NCBI RefSeq assembly: GCF_003063625.1
Contig: NZ_CP026604.1
Location: 3,264,065 to 3,328,064, forward strand
DNA length: 64,000 nucleotides
Direction of reading: 5' to 3'
Source of the DNA: Saccharobesus litoralis
Lineage (GTDB): Bacteria > Pseudomonadota > Gammaproteobacteria > Enterobacterales > Alteromonadaceae
The notes under the pieces were generated by a model. The model had not been told where the DNA came from. It did no database searches and saw only the letters and a list, made by a program, of their open reading frames with translations. Position 1 is the first letter of the stretch, and each line of letters begins with the position of its first letter. The translations under genes were made by a program, and so were the position numbers. Below, piece by piece: positions 17,788-28,479 of the stretch.

Positions 17788-18834
17788 GTGAAATTCAACT
17801 GGGTTATTTTAGGTTTCTTTTTCGTTAATTTCAGTTGGGCAAATGAGTTTACAGAATATAAGCGCTGTTTAACTGACCGAATTGCCAATCAACCTAAAGT
17901 GATTGATATTGTTGCGCTGGATAAAATTTGTAAACGAGAAAGTTCGCTTATTGCTAAAAATAAAAAAGCGCTTGCTGGTAAAGTTGTAAACGAAGCCGAT
18001 CTTGTTGAAGATTTTAATCCTGGTGCTTTATCAAGACGTTTGATCCACGAAAGCGGTACGCAATTTAGCCCTTATGTGCTGACGCCCCATCTTACCAATT
18101 ATATTTTACCTGTTTATTATACGTCGTCCGTCAACCGGGAACCCTACCAAATATTGGATAATGCGTTTGCCGAAAACTTTAAAAATATTGAATCTAAATT
18201 TCAGCTGAGTTTAAAAGTACCACTTAACTACGCTGATTTATTGACCGAGTATGACGGCTTATATTTTGCGTTTACTATTCAATCTTGGTGGCAGGTGTAT
18301 GCTAGCGAGATTTCGAAACCTTTTCGTGAAACCAATTACCGCCCAGAAATTTTTTACCTAATGCCGCTAAACTGGCGATTTGCTGGCGGCAATACCGCTT
18401 TGGCTGTTGGTATTGAGCATCAATCCAATGGTCAAATTAATGGTATATCGCGTAGCTGGAACCGCGTTTACTTGAATTTATTGTATGAAAAGCAAAATTT
18501 TGCTTTGTCTTTTCGGCCTTGGTGGCGCATAGAAGAAAGTGCCAAACAGTACCCGTTAGACCCCAGTGGTGATGATAACCCAGATATTGCGGATTACTTT
18601 GGACATTATGAATTAAGTGGAGCCTATAGTTGGACTCATTATGAAATAAGTGCTGTTCAACGTTTAAATTTTGCGACAGGAAAGGGAGCGATTGAGCTTG
18701 GCTTTACTTTCCCTTTGTTCGGTAAGCTGCGCGGATATGCGCAATTATTTAATGGCTATGGTGATAGTTTAATTGATTACGATCATCAGCAAACGCGATT
18801 TGGTATCGGCATCGCGCTTAATAACTTACTCTAG
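17788..18834 (+). CDS. pldA: Outer membrane phospholipase A (OMPLA)
   Basis: A signal peptide (cleavage near SWA-NE) precedes a predicted 12-strand beta-barrel. The catalytic block EHQSNGQINGISRSWNRVYL contains the His-Ser (HxS) pair and the downstream Asn of OMPLA. The enzyme hydrolyses phospholipids that reach the outer leaflet of the outer membrane (EC 3.1.1.32). Start is GTG 17788 after AGAGGAAGG. Length 348 is somewhat longer than E. coli (289), with a N-terminal extension of about 60 residues before the barrel. Confidence 0.93.
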   Translation: MKFNWVILGFFFVNFSWANEFTEYKRCLTDRIANQPKVIDIVALDKICKRESSLIAKNKKALAGKVVNEADLVEDFNPGALSRRLIHESGTQFSPYVLTPHLTNYILPVYYTSSVNREPYQILDNAFAENFKNIESKFQLSLKVPLNYADLLTEYDGLYFAFTIQSWWQVYASEISKPFRETNYRPEIFYLMPLNWRFAGGNTALAVGIEHQSNGQINGISRSWNRVYLNLLYEKQNFALSFRPWWRIEESAKQYPLDPSGDDNPDIADYFGHYELSGAYSWTHYEISAVQRLNFATGKGAIELGFTFPLFGKLRGYAQLFNGYGDSLIDYDHQQTRFGIGIALNNLL

Positions 18835-18993
18835 CTCAACATTTTATATTTAGTGAATATATGCGTAGCTAGTCGCTTTACGTGTTTCCCATCTAAATTT
18901 AGCATACGCAAAAATTCGCTTCACGCCAGATATTCCGGTAAAATCGGCGCCCTTATATTGTTAGACAGTCTTTTTTAGTGGTATTTGCCTTTT

Positions 18994-20799
18994 ATGAAAC
19001 ACGAACATATTCGCAACTTTTCGATCATCGCCCATATCGACCATGGTAAGTCGACTCTGTCGGATCGCCTTATTCAGCACTGCGGTGGTCTTTCTGATCG
19101 TGAGATGGAAGCGCAAGTACTTGACTCGATGGAGTTAGAGCGCGAGCGCGGCATTACCATAAAAGCGCAAAGTGTTACGCTTAATTATCAAGCGAAAGAC
19201 GGTGAAACATATCAGCTTAACTTTATCGATACGCCTGGCCATGTTGATTTTAGCTATGAAGTATCACGCTCATTAGCGGCTTGTGAAGGCGCATTATTGG
19301 TTGTCGATGCGGCGCAAGGTGTTGAAGCGCAAACCTTGGCAAATTGTTACACCGCGATTGAAATGGATTTAGAAGTAGAACCTATCTTAAACAAGATTGA
19401 CTTACCACAAGCCGATCCTGATCGCGTAGCAGAAGAAATTGAAGATATTGTCGGTATTGATGCGACAGATGCTGTGCAGTGTTCAGCCAAAACTGGTATT
19501 GGTATTGAAGATGTATTAGAAGCCATTGTTAGAAAAATCCCTTGCCCTGAAGGCGATCGTGACGACAAGTTACAAGCGTTAATTATTGACTCTTGGTTTG
19601 ATAACTATCAAGGCGTTGTGTCTTTAGTGCGTATCAAGCATGGCGAGATCCGCAAAGGTGATAAGATGAAGGTGATGTCGACTGGACAAGTCCATGTTGT
19701 CGACAAAGTCGGGATCTTTACTCCTAAACAAACGGATACCAATGTATTAAAAGCCGGTGAAGTGGGTTATATCATTGCCGGTATTAAAGAGATCTTAGGC
19801 GCACCAGTCGGGGACACCATTACTTTAGCAAGCGCGCCTGCTGAACAGCAATTACCCGGCTTTAAAAAAGTCAAACCACAGGTTTATGCCGGTATTTTCC
19901 CTGTTTCTAGTGACGATTACGAAGATTTTCGTGATGCATTAACTAAGTTAAGCTTGAATGATGCGTCTTTGTTCTATGAACCAGAATCATCAACCGCTCT
20001 TGGCTTTGGTTTCCGTTGTGGTTTCTTGGGTATGCTACACATGGAGATCATTCAAGAACGCTTAGAGCGTGAATATGATCTGGACTTGATCACTACAGCA
20101 CCGACCGTGGTTTATAAAGTATTAACTACCAAGCAAGAAGAACTATTGGTTGATAACCCATCGGCTTTACCGCCAGTTAATGATATTGAACAAATATACG
20201 AACCCATCGTTGAAGCCAATATTCTCGTGCCACAAGAATACCTAGGTAATGTCATTACTTTGTGTGTTGAAAAACGCGGTATGCAAACCAAAATGAGTTA
20301 CCACGGTAATCAAGTGGCGGTGACTTATGAAATTCCGATGGCAGAAGTTGTTTTGGATTTCTTTGATAAATTGAAATCAACTAGCCGTGGTTATGCGTCG
20401 CTAGATTATAACTTTAAGAAGTTTGAACCAGCCGACATGGTGCGGGTAGATATTTTGATCAATGGTGATCGCGTTGACGCGTTAGCCATTATTACCCACA
20501 GAGAAAATTCACAATCACGTGGCCGCGAATTAGCAGAAGCCCTACGTACACTTATTCCTCGTCAAATGTTTGATATTGCTATTCAAGCTGTAATTGGTAC
20601 CCATGTTATTGCCCGAACAACTGTTAAGCAGTTACGTAAAAACGTTATTGCCAAATGTTACGGTGGTGACGTGAGTCGTAAGAAAAAACTACTGCAAAAG
20701 CAGAAAGAAGGTAAAAAACGTATGAAGCAGCTGGGTAACGTTGAAGTACCACAGGATGCGTTTTTAGCTGTACTGAAAGTCGGTTCAGGCTCTAAATAA
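18994..20799 (+). CDS. lepA: Elongation factor 4 (LepA)
   Basis: Translation GTPase with the G1 motif [14 protein letters not shown]3 DTPGHVDF, G4 NKID and the LepA-specific C-terminal domain ending in [15 protein letters not shown]. Known roles are 30S biogenesis and ribosome back-translocation. ATG 18994 ([16 protein letters not shown]) fits the family start better than TTG 18985. lepB follows after 83 bp, as in E. coli. Confidence 0.97.
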   Translation: MKHEHIRNFSIIAHIDHGKSTLSDRLIQHCGGLSDREMEAQVLDSMELERERGITIKAQSVTLNYQAKDGETYQLNFIDTPGHVDFSYEVSRSLAACEGALLVVDAAQGVEAQTLANCYTAIEMDLEVEPILNKIDLPQADPDRVAEEIEDIVGIDATDAVQCSAKTGIGIEDVLEAIVRKIPCPEGDRDDKLQALIIDSWFDNYQGVVSLVRIKHGEIRKGDKMKVMSTGQVHVVDKVGIFTPKQTDTNVLKAGEVGYIIAGIKEILGAPVGDTITLASAPAEQQLPGFKKVKPQVYAGIFPVSSDDYEDFRDALTKLSLNDASLFYEPESSTALGFGFRCGFLGMLHMEIIQERLEREYDLDLITTAPTVVYKVLTTKQEELLVDNPSALPPVNDIEQIYEPIVEANILVPQEYLGNVITLCVEKRGMQTKMSYHGNQVAVTYEIPMAEVVLDFFDKLKSTSRGYASLDYNFKKFEPADMVRVDILINGDRVDALAIITHRENSQSRGRELAEALRTLIPRQMFDIAIQAVIGTHVIARTTVKQLRKNVIAKCYGGDVSRKKKLLQKQKEGKKRMKQLGNVEVPQDAFLAVLKVGSGSK

Positions 20800-20882
20800 T
20801 ACGTTTTATCGAAAGCAAGGCTAGCCAGCGATGCAGTTGTGCTAGCGTACACACTTATTACAAAATAATGGAAGCTGTTTAA

Positions 20883-21809
20883 ATGGCTGGATATTTTTCA
20901 ATTTTCCTATTTTTTGCCACTTTGGTGACAGGGGTAGTTTGGGCGTTAGATAAATTTGTTTGGGCACCAAAGCGCAAGCTGGCAATTGCAGATGCTGAAG
21001 CCCAAGCGGGCGGAGAATTACCGCAAGAAGCGGTTGCCAAATTTAATAAACAAAATGGTGCGTCAGAATTTGCCATTGAAATTTTTCCTGTCGTTGCGTT
21101 TGTTTTTGTATTGCGCTCATTTTTATACGAGCCTTTTCAAATACCGTCAGGCTCAATGATGCCGACATTGTTAGTTGGCGATTTCATTTTAGTTGAGAAG
21201 TTTAGCTATGGTTTAAAAAACCCGTTGGACTCATCAAATTTAGTGGAATTTGAAGGCCCGCAGCGTGGTGATATTGCCGTTTTTAAATACCCTGATAACC
21301 CGACTATTGACTACATTAAGCGAGTGATTGGTTTGCCGGGTGACCGCGTGATTTATCGCAATAAAAATTTATATATTTTACCTAAATGTCAAGAAGGCCA
21401 AGCTTGTTCTAAAAACTATCAACAAGTGGCGATGGAGCCAGTTGAAAGCGAGCAGGTTTTTGCTAAAGGCTCTTATCGCTTACAAGAATTACATGAAGAT
21501 TTATTAGGTGAAAAACAACACAATATTTTAATTAGCCCTATGCAGCCTGATTTTGTTAATGCTTATTTTGAGCAAGCATCGACGCAGCGCGATGAATGGG
21601 TGGTGCCGGAAGATAGTTATTTTGTGATGGGTGACAATCGCGATAATTCGCAAGATAGTCGTTTTTGGGGTTTTGTCCCACGGGAAAACCTCGTCGGTGA
21701 AGCGGTTGCTATCTGGATGAGCTTTGAATTTGAGCGAGAAGCCGATAGTGCGCTGCCGCAATTTATCCCAACAGGCGTACGGTTTGAACGGATTGGTGGG
21801 ATCGAATAA
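20883..21809 (+). CDS. lepB: Signal peptidase I
   Basis: Membrane protease with an N-terminal hydrophobic helix (about 3-22), a cytoplasmic stretch, a second helix (about 62-80) and the catalytic Ser in PSGSMMPTLLVGD (about S91). The general-base Lys is in YIKRVIGLPGDR, and GDNRDNSQDSRFWG is box E. It cleaves Sec and Tat leader peptides. Its stop abuts the rnc ATG with no gap, so lepB-rnc-era form one operon. Confidence 0.96.
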   Translation: MAGYFSIFLFFATLVTGVVWALDKFVWAPKRKLAIADAEAQAGGELPQEAVAKFNKQNGASEFAIEIFPVVAFVFVLRSFLYEPFQIPSGSMMPTLLVGDFILVEKFSYGLKNPLDSSNLVEFEGPQRGDIAVFKYPDNPTIDYIKRVIGLPGDRVIYRNKNLYILPKCQEGQACSKNYQQVAMEPVESEQVFAKGSYRLQELHEDLLGEKQHNILISPMQPDFVNAYFEQASTQRDEWVVPEDSYFVMGDNRDNSQDSRFWGFVPRENLVGEAVAIWMSFEFEREADSALPQFIPTGVRFERIGGIE

Positions 21810-22496
21810 ATGCCAGTCGTAAAAAACTATAAACCACTGCAAAAAATATTAGGTTATCAGTTTAATAATATTGATTTGTTGGTTCAGGCTTTAACCCACC
21901 GTAGCGCAAAAGGCTTGCATAATGAACGTTTGGAATACTTAGGTGATTCTATACTGAGTTTTGTCATCGCTGATGCTTTGTATCATAAGTTTCCTTCTTG
22001 TGCAGAAGGCGACCTGTCGCGCATGCGTTCTACATTAGTGCGCGGCGAAACCCTAACTAAAATGGCTAATCACTTCTCGATAGGTGAATATTTATTGTTA
22101 GGCCCTGGCGAGTTAAAGTCTGGTGGCCATCGTCGCTCGTCGACATTGGAAGATGCTGTAGAAGCGGTAATTGGCGCGATTTATCTTGATTCAAATCTCG
22201 AAAATACCCAGCAGATTATCCTAAACTGGTATGAGCAGCATTTAGATGCAATAGAGCCAGGTCAAGCGCAAAAAGACAGTAAAACCCGTTTACAAGAATG
22301 GTTACAGCATAGAAAACATGCGCTGCCTGAGTATTCAGTAGATAACATTAGCGGTAAAGAACACAATCAAACCTTTACCGTAACCTGTGATGTGACTGCG
22401 TTAGAGATGCAATTTGTTGGGACAGGAACCAGTCGACGCAAGGCTGAACAAAACGCAGCTAAAAAAGCTTTGGACAAATTGTTAAATGACAAATGA
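21810..22496 (+). CDS. rnc: Ribonuclease III
   Basis: The RNase III signature [18 protein letters not shown] (about 36-53) and the second metal-binding segment [14 protein letters not shown] are followed by a C-terminal double-stranded RNA-binding domain (about 155-225). It processes rRNA and structured mRNAs; the pnp leader hairpin at 48507 is a likely local substrate. Overlaps era by 11 bp. Confidence 0.97.
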   Translation: MPVVKNYKPLQKILGYQFNNIDLLVQALTHRSAKGLHNERLEYLGDSILSFVIADALYHKFPSCAEGDLSRMRSTLVRGETLTKMANHFSIGEYLLLGPGELKSGGHRRSSTLEDAVEAVIGAIYLDSNLENTQQIILNWYEQHLDAIEPGQAQKDSKTRLQEWLQHRKHALPEYSVDNISGKEHNQTFTVTCDVTALEMQFVGTGTSRRKAEQNAAKKALDKLLNDK

Positions 22497-23391
22497 TACG
22501 CAATATGCCGGAATAGTAGCAATAGTCGGCCGGCCTAATGTTGGTAAATCGACATTATTAAATCAGATTATTGGTCAAAAGGTCAGTATCACTTCACGTA
22601 AACCACAAACAACACGCCATCGCGTGTTAGGTATTCATACTGAAGATAATTATCAGATGGTGTTTGTCGATACACCTGGCCTGCATTCTGAAGAAAAACG
22701 CGCCATCAATCGTTTAATGAACCGAGCGGCTAGCAGTTCATTAGATGAAGTCGAGTTAGTGCTATTTTTAGTTGAAGGTAACCGTTGGGAGCCGGACGAT
22801 GATATGGTTTTGCAAAAAATCAAAAAATCCGGATTGCCTTGCGTGCTGGTTATCAACAAAGTTGATTTATTAAAAGAGAAAGAAGAGTTATTACCTCATT
22901 TGCAGGAATTGGCGACCAAGCATGATTTTGCCGCTATTTTACCAATTTCAGCCAGCCAAACTGACCATGCTCAGCGGGTTGTTGATTTAGTGCGTGAGCG
23001 TTTAAAACCTTGTGAGTTCTTTTTCCCTGAAGAATATTTTACTGATCGCAGTACCCGTTTTATGGTTAGTGAAATTATTCGTGAAAAACTGATCCGTAAT
23101 ACAGGTGAAGAGTTACCTTACGATGTGACAGTTGAAATAGAGCGCTTTGAGTTTGGCGACAACGGTGTTTGTTACATTAACGGCTTATTACTAGTAGAGC
23201 GCAGTGGTCAAAAAGCCATTATTATTGGTAAAAAAGGCGAGCGCTTAAAAACCATAGGCCGAGATGCGCGTAAAGATATTGAATATTTGATAGACAATAA
23301 AGTGCATTTAGAGCTTTGGGTTAAAGTGAAATCGGGCTGGGCTGATGACGAGCGTGCTCTACGTAGCCTAGGTTACGGCTCAGATTACTGA
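22486..23391 (+). CDS. era: Ribosome-assembly GTPase Era
   Basis: G domain with [16 protein letters not shown] and NKVD, then a C-terminal KH domain ([20 protein letters not shown]; about 235-255). Era binds the 3' end of 16S rRNA in 30S maturation. 301 residues, as expected. Translationally coupled to rnc and followed by recO. Confidence 0.97.
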   Translation: MTNDTQYAGIVAIVGRPNVGKSTLLNQIIGQKVSITSRKPQTTRHRVLGIHTEDNYQMVFVDTPGLHSEEKRAINRLMNRAASSSLDEVELVLFLVEGNRWEPDDDMVLQKIKKSGLPCVLVINKVDLLKEKEELLPHLQELATKHDFAAILPISASQTDHAQRVVDLVRERLKPCEFFFPEEYFTDRSTRFMVSEIIREKLIRNTGEELPYDVTVEIERFEFGDNGVCYINGLLLVERSGQKAIIIGKKGERLKTIGRDARKDIEYLIDNKVHLELWVKVKSGWADDERALRSLGYGSDY

Positions 23392-23424
23392 TTTTTATCT
23401 ATTACTATTGCTTAGGTGTAACAC

Positions 23425-24117
23425 ATGACGCAGCCAACAGAGTTTCAAACTGCATATGTGTTACACGCTAAACCTTATCGTGATTCCAGCCTGATATGTG
23501 ATCTATTGACCGAGCAAGATGGTCGTGTTGCGGTATTAGCGCATAAACATAAATTCACTAATCCTTTTCAAGTTTTTACCCCACTTACACTCAGATTAAA
23601 AGCAGGCCACGGCGAGTTATTTTTTATTGAAAAGTTGGATAGTGTCGGCGATACCCTAGCTTTGCAGGGTAACCGTTTATATAGCGCTTATTATGTTAAT
23701 GAGCTGATCGTCAAACTATTAAAACGGACAACTGATAGCGAATACTTTTTTCAGCAGTATCAAAATACTCTCAAGGCGATAGTCAGTGATGGCTCGTTAG
23801 AACAGCCATTACGCCAATTTGAGATGACGTTGCTGGATGAAATGGGTGTCTGGCCGGATTTAACTTGTGTCACGGAAACCGGTGAGCAGATAGAAGATAG
23901 TTGTCTGTACCATGTTGATCCTGAATTAGGCACACTGCTTGGCTGGGACAGGCGGAAAAGTCAATATTCAGGCAAAGTGTTAAATGCAATTCAGCAACAA
24001 GATTGGCAGGTAGAATATGCTCCACAATTGGCTAAACGTTTAATGCGCGAGCTCATTCAATTTCATCTGAAAGGTCAGCCGCTTAATAGCCGAAAATTTT
24101 TTGCTCAAACAAAGTAG
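23425..24117 (+). CDS. recO: DNA repair protein RecO
   Basis: An N-terminal OB fold (about 8-80, AYVLHAKPYRDSSLICDLLTEQDGRV) and a helical C-terminal domain define RecO, which helps RecR load RecA on SSB-coated DNA. The zinc-binding cysteines of some RecO proteins are not conserved here, as in E. coli. Same order rnc-era-recO-pdxJ-acpS as in enterobacteria. Confidence 0.93.
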   Translation: MTQPTEFQTAYVLHAKPYRDSSLICDLLTEQDGRVAVLAHKHKFTNPFQVFTPLTLRLKAGHGELFFIEKLDSVGDTLALQGNRLYSAYYVNELIVKLLKRTTDSEYFFQQYQNTLKAIVSDGSLEQPLRQFEMTLLDEMGVWPDLTCVTETGEQIEDSCLYHVDPELGTLLGWDRRKSQYSGKVLNAIQQQDWQVEYAPQLAKRLMRELIQFHLKGQPLNSRKFFAQTK

Positions 24118-24182
24118 TCGCACCCGACTGACCAATTGCTTATACTGCCGCCATCTAAAATTAATTCCTTATTATTGTAGTC

Positions 24183-24914
24183 ATGAAAGACATTTTACTC
24201 GGCGTTAATATTGATCATATTGCTACCATTCGTAATGCCCGTGGCACCCATTACCCCGATCCCGTTCATGCTGCTGCGGTAGCTGAGCATGCCGGAGCTG
24301 ATGGTATCACGGTTCATTTACGTGAAGATCGACGCCATATTAAAGATCGCGATGTTAATTTGCTTAAAGATACGCTAGCAACACGCATGAATTTAGAAAT
24401 GGCAGTAACGGAAGAAATGCTAGCTATTGCTGAAAATATTAAGCCGGCGTTTTGTTGTTTAGTGCCAGAAAAGCGTGAAGAGTTAACCACAGAGGGGGGG
24501 TTAGAAGTGGCAGGGCAGCTAGATAAAATCACGGCTGCGGTTCAACGCTTAGAAGCCGTTGGCACGCAAGTGTCGTTATTTATTGATGCAGATAAAGCGC
24601 AAATTGATGCAGCAAAAGCATCGGGTGCACCTTATATTGAGATCCACACGGGCTGTTACGCTGACGCAACAACAGAAACCGAAGCTGAACAAGAGCTAGA
24701 GCGTATTCGCCAAGGCGTGCAATATGCTCATTCGATTGGTTTAAAAGTTAACGCAGGCCACGGATTGCATTATCACAATGTTAAACCTATTGCCGCTATG
24801 CCTGAGATCATCGAGCTGAACATTGGCCACGCTATTATTGCTAGAGCAGCAATTGATGGCCTAGCCAATGCAGTGGCTGACATGAAACGTTTAATGTTGG
24901 AAGCGAGAAGCTAA
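24183..24914 (+). CDS. pdxJ: Pyridoxine 5'-phosphate synthase
   Basis: TIM-barrel protein with [17 protein letters not shown] at the N-terminus, the HLREDRRHI motif and the C-terminal phosphate site GHGLHYHNV and [10 protein letters not shown]. It condenses 3-amino-2-oxopropyl phosphate with deoxyxylulose 5-phosphate (EC 2.6.99.2), the last step of the DXP-dependent vitamin B6 route. It is 2 bp upstream of acpS. Confidence 0.97.
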   Translation: MKDILLGVNIDHIATIRNARGTHYPDPVHAAAVAEHAGADGITVHLREDRRHIKDRDVNLLKDTLATRMNLEMAVTEEMLAIAENIKPAFCCLVPEKREELTTEGGLEVAGQLDKITAAVQRLEAVGTQVSLFIDADKAQIDAAKASGAPYIEIHTGCYADATTETEAEQELERIRQGVQYAHSIGLKVNAGHGLHYHNVKPIAAMPEIIELNIGHAIIARAAIDGLANAVADMKRLMLEARS

Positions 24915-24916
24915 GC

Positions 24917-25300
24917 ATGCCGATAATCGGTTTGGGAACGGATATAGCTGAAATCGCCCGCTTTGATAACAAACAATCAGAGCGCCTTGCTAAGCGCGTA
25001 TTAACTAGCAATGAGTTAGTGCAGTATCAGCAACATGCCCAACCACACCGATTTCTTGCTAAACGCTTTGCTGCGAAAGAAGCCGCAAGCAAAGCGTTAG
25101 GAACAGGGATCGCTCAAGGAGTAACGTTTCATGATTTTGAAATTCACAATAATGAACTCGGTGCGCCTATTTTAACGGTGTCAGGCCAAGCGGCCCAAAT
25201 TGCGCAAGCTAGGAGTCAATCTGCTGTTAGTTGGCTGTTGTCTCTTAGTGATGAGAAGCATTATACGGTGGCGACGGTTGTATTAGAGTCAGTCGGTTAA
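24917..25300 (+). CDS. acpS: Holo-[acyl-carrier-protein] synthase
   Basis: The 127-residue protein has IGLGTDIAEIARF (metal-binding Asp) and FLAKRFAAKEAASKALGTGI (catalytic Glu and Lys), the AcpS signature. It transfers 4'-phosphopantetheine from CoA to ACP (EC 2.7.8.7). Operonic with pdxJ. Confidence 0.96.
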   Translation: MPIIGLGTDIAEIARFDNKQSERLAKRVLTSNELVQYQQHAQPHRFLAKRFAAKEAASKALGTGIAQGVTFHDFEIHNNELGAPILTVSGQAAQIAQARSQSAVSWLLSLSDEKHYTVATVVLESVG

Positions 25301-25312
25301 GCCTTACTAACC

Positions 25313-25343
25313 TTGAAACCCCTATACTTATTCAGAATATAAG
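25313..25343 (+). promoter_or_regulatory. Candidate sigma-70 promoter of pepD
   Basis: TTGAAA at 25313-25318 is followed by an AATATA/TATAAG block at 25336-25343 (spacing 17-19), about 35 bp before the pepD ATG. Pattern match only. Confidence 0.35.
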
Positions 25344-25377
25344 CGAATTTTAAACGCCTCTCTAACGGTGAAATCTC

Positions 25378-26877
25378 ATGTCTAAACCAGTTCAATCTAT
25401 CCGTGATTTGCAGCCGAGCCGCTTATGGCATTGGTTTGCCGATATTTGTGCTATCCCACATCCATCAAAGTATGAAACACAACTAAAAAGCTATATTAGT
25501 CAATGGGCATCGCAACAGGGTATTGAATGGTTTGAGGATGAGATTGGTAACCTGATATTGCGTAAACCCGCAACAAAAGGCATGGCGCTACGTAAACCTG
25601 TGGTGATCCAAGCGCATTTAGATATGGTACCGCAAGCTAATGCGGATAATCCGCATGACTTTACCCGCGATCCCATTCTAACTGAGATAATTGCCGAAAC
25701 AGAGCAAGGTAAAACTGACCTATGGGTGCGGGCTAAAGGCACTACATTGGGTTCTGATAACGGTATTGGTATGGCATCAGCCTTAGCGGTACTGGCAGCA
25801 GATGATATTGCTCATCCCGCTTTGGAAGTGCTGTTAACCGTCGATGAAGAAGCCGGTATGACGGGGGCATTTGGTTTACAAGCCGAAACCTTACAAGCCG
25901 AAGTGTTGATCAACACTGATTCTGAGCAAGAAGGCGAAGTTTACATGGGCTGTGCGGGTGGAGTTGATGCGAATTTTAGTTTGCCTGTGGAATATGAGCC
26001 CATCATGGCAGACGTTGTTTGGTATCGCTTAGCTATTTCAGGACTTCGTGGTGGTCATTCTGGGGTTAATATTGAATTAGGCCGTGCAAACGCCATTAAG
26101 TTGTTGGCGCGTTTCTTTTATCAAACGCAAACCGAGTTACAGCTGAGTATTGCGCAAGTAAAAGGCGGCTCGTTGCGCAATGCTATCCCGCGTGAAAGTC
26201 AGGCTATATTTGCTATCCCTAAGAACAAAGAAGCGTTGTTAAATTTGTCTTTATCTCGCTTTCAGGCTGAAATTCAACAAGAGTTTGGTCTAGCTGATCC
26301 TCATTGCCAAGTGCAACTAATAAAAAGTGAACCAGTTGATCAAGTGATAAGCCAGTCTAGTCAAAAACAACTCATTGCGCTACTGCATGCTTGCCCTAAT
26401 GGAGTAATGCGTATGAGTGATGAGATCAGTGGCGTAGTTGAAACGTCAACTAATATGGGAGTGCTGTCCCAGAGTGAAAATGCGCTTGAACTATGTTGTT
26501 TAATTCGCTCACTGGATGATAGTGGCCGAGATAATTTAGCGACTCAACACCAAGCTTTAGCCGAACTAGCTGGAGCCGCGTTTACATTATCAGGCGCATA
26601 TCCAGGTTGGAAGCCTAATAATGATTCGCCCATTATGGCGATAGTGCGTGATGTCTATGAAGATTTATATGGTCACAAACCTAAGGTTATGGTGATCCAT
26701 GCAGGATTAGAATGCGGCTTATTTAAACAGCCTTATCCTGATATGGATATGGTGTCGATTGGCCCTACAATCCGCTACCCGCATTCACCTGATGAAAAAG
26801 TCAATGTGCGAACGGTAGAGCTTTATTGGCAGTTGTTATTGGCGTTACTAAAAAATATTCCAGAAAAAACGGGTTAA
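25378..26877 (+). CDS. pepD: Cytosolic non-specific dipeptidase (aminoacyl-histidine dipeptidase)
   Basis: An M20C metallopeptidase of 499 residues. Metal-binding motifs are QAHLDMVPQ, GSDNGIGMA, VDEEAGMTGA, NTDSEQEGEVYMGCAGG and the C-terminal HAGLECG and YPHSPDEK. A lid domain (about 200-380) is present. It hydrolyses unblocked dipeptides in the cytosol. Monocistronic by context. Confidence 0.95.
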   Translation: MSKPVQSIRDLQPSRLWHWFADICAIPHPSKYETQLKSYISQWASQQGIEWFEDEIGNLILRKPATKGMALRKPVVIQAHLDMVPQANADNPHDFTRDPILTEIIAETEQGKTDLWVRAKGTTLGSDNGIGMASALAVLAADDIAHPALEVLLTVDEEAGMTGAFGLQAETLQAEVLINTDSEQEGEVYMGCAGGVDANFSLPVEYEPIMADVVWYRLAISGLRGGHSGVNIELGRANAIKLLARFFYQTQTELQLSIAQVKGGSLRNAIPRESQAIFAIPKNKEALLNLSLSRFQAEIQQEFGLADPHCQVQLIKSEPVDQVISQSSQKQLIALLHACPNGVMRMSDEISGVVETSTNMGVLSQSENALELCCLIRSLDDSGRDNLATQHQALAELAGAAFTLSGAYPGWKPNNDSPIMAIVRDVYEDLYGHKPKVMVIHAGLECGLFKQPYPDMDMVSIGPTIRYPHSPDEKVNVRTVELYWQLLLALLKNIPEKTG

Positions 26878-26966
26878 GCATTTAAACTTAGGGTAATAAT
26901 TCAACCGGTTTAGTTACAGCGAGCTAATCTCGTTATGAATAACTGTAGAATGTACTTTCATTAGTA

Positions 26967-27761
26967 TTACACTACACCGCTGATTTTATTAATCACTCTG
27001 CTAGCAGCAAAAAAACCAAACGTAGCAGTAACAACTGTACTGGCACCAAACCCAGATGCACAATCTAATTTAGCTGGGCCGCTATTATCGGTGACTTCAG
27101 GCTTTTGTAAACACACTTGACCGTCACTTGTTGGATAACGTAATTGCTCTGTTGAGAATATGGCTTCTACACCAAATTTTCGTTTCGGATTTTGGCTAAA
27201 GTTATTGTAGCGGCGCAAATGGCTTCGCACTTTGGCTAGCAGTGGATCTTGAATGGTTTTGGCAAGATCACCTATTTGGATCTGCGTTGGGTCAATTTGC
27301 CCACCGGCGCCGCCTATGGTTACTATTTTAACTTTATTACGCTTACACCAAGCTATCATGGCGGCTTTAGCTTTGACACTGTCTGTCGCATCAATCACAT
27401 AATCAAAATCCGTTGTGAAGACTTCTCTAACATTGTCGCTCGTTACAAAATCCTCAATTTGATTGACGTGACAGTCTGGATTAATAAGATTGACTCTTTG
27501 TGCCATGGCTTCTACTTTATCTTTACCAAAGTTTCCACTATGGGCGTGAATTTGGCGGTTGGTGTTAGACACACAAATATCATCTAAATCAAACAAGCTT
27601 AGCTGGCCAATAGCTGTGCGAGCGAGTGCTTCGACTATCCATGAGCCTACCCCGCCCATACCGACAACTGCTACGTGAGCGCGCTGTAGTTTTTCAATAC
27701 CTTGTTGACCATATAAGCGGCTAGTGCCGCCAAAGCGATTTTCAAATGTGTCGGGTCGCAT
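26967..27761 (-). CDS. tcdA: tRNA threonylcarbamoyladenosine dehydratase
   Basis: An E1-like (ThiF/MoeB) enzyme with RFGGTSRLYG, VVGMGGVGSWIVEALARTAIG and NTNRQIHA, typical of TcdA/CsdL. It uses ATP to cyclise t6A to ct6A at position 37 of tRNAs. I prefer ATG 27761 (MRPDTFENRFGG), which fits the family N-terminus; a TTG at 27779 would add six residues. Divergent from the flavin reductase-like gene. Confidence 0.93.
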   Translation of the reverse strand: MRPDTFENRFGGTSRLYGQQGIEKLQRAHVAVVGMGGVGSWIVEALARTAIGQLSLFDLDDICVSNTNRQIHAHSGNFGKDKVEAMAQRVNLINPDCHVNQIEDFVTSDNVREVFTTDFDYVIDATDSVKAKAAMIAWCKRNKVKIVTIGGAGGQIDPTQIQIGDLAKTIQDPLLAKVRSHLRRYNNFSQNPKRKFGVEAIFSTEQLRYPTSDGQVCLQKPEVTDNSGPAKLDCASGFGASTVVTATFGFFAASRVINKISGVV

Positions 27762-27864
27762 GCTGTAAATTTCACTCAATTTTGGGGCGCGCAGTATATT
27801 AAATATGTCGGCTGAATACTAATTTCGCTACACTGTGCTTAATTTAGCTTTAGGTAATAATAAA

Positions 27865-28479
27865 ATGATTATCGATTTCAATCAGTTATCCGCTAACAAT
27901 ATTTATCATGTCATGACGCAAAGCGTAGTACCGCGACCGATTGCATGGGTGTTGTCAGAAAATGAATCTAATGGATATAACTTAGCTCCTTTTTCTTACT
28001 TTACGGCAATAAGTAGTGCGCCACCTATTTTAATGTATTCGACAGGTAAAAAAACTAATGGTGAACGCAAAGACTCGTTTCGTAATGTGGTTGAACGAAA
28101 AAATTTAGTGATCCATATCGCACATGCTGATCTGGCGCAACAAGTGACACAATCAGCATCTAGCTTAGATTATGATGAATCTGAATTAACGCTAACTAAT
28201 CTGGAAGTGACAGAATTTGCCGGCAGCCCATTACCACGAGTCACACAAGCGAAAATAGCTTTTGCCTGTGAGCTGTATCAAACCCAAGAAATAGGCGATA
28301 CGCCAATGCAGTTGGTGTTTGCCAAAGTTAATCAAGTGTATGTCGATGATGAAATAGTGACTTTAGATGACAAACAGCGTGTCAAAATAAATGCCTTGCA
28401 ACTTGACCCATTAGCTCGCTTGGGGGCTAACGAATATGCTGATCTTGGGCAAGTATTTAAGTCAGATCGTCCTAAGTAA
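27865..28479 (+). CDS. Flavin reductase-like (split barrel) protein
   Basis: The 204-residue protein begins MIIDFNQLSANNIYHVM and shows VVPRPIAWVLS and NLAPFSYFTAISSAPPILMYS, the FMN-binding signature of the DIM6/NTAB flavin-reductase family. It probably binds FMN and reduces it, or acts on a small substrate; the actual reaction is not evident. ATG 27865 has TAGGTAA upstream and is preferred to 27835. The stop codon TAA lies in the target duplication of the following MITE-like element. Confidence 0.85.
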   Translation: MIIDFNQLSANNIYHVMTQSVVPRPIAWVLSENESNGYNLAPFSYFTAISSAPPILMYSTGKKTNGERKDSFRNVVERKNLVIHIAHADLAQQVTQSASSLDYDESELTLTNLEVTEFAGSPLPRVTQAKIAFACELYQTQEIGDTPMQLVFAKVNQVYVDDEIVTLDDKQRVKINALQLDPLARLGANEYADLGQVFKSDRPK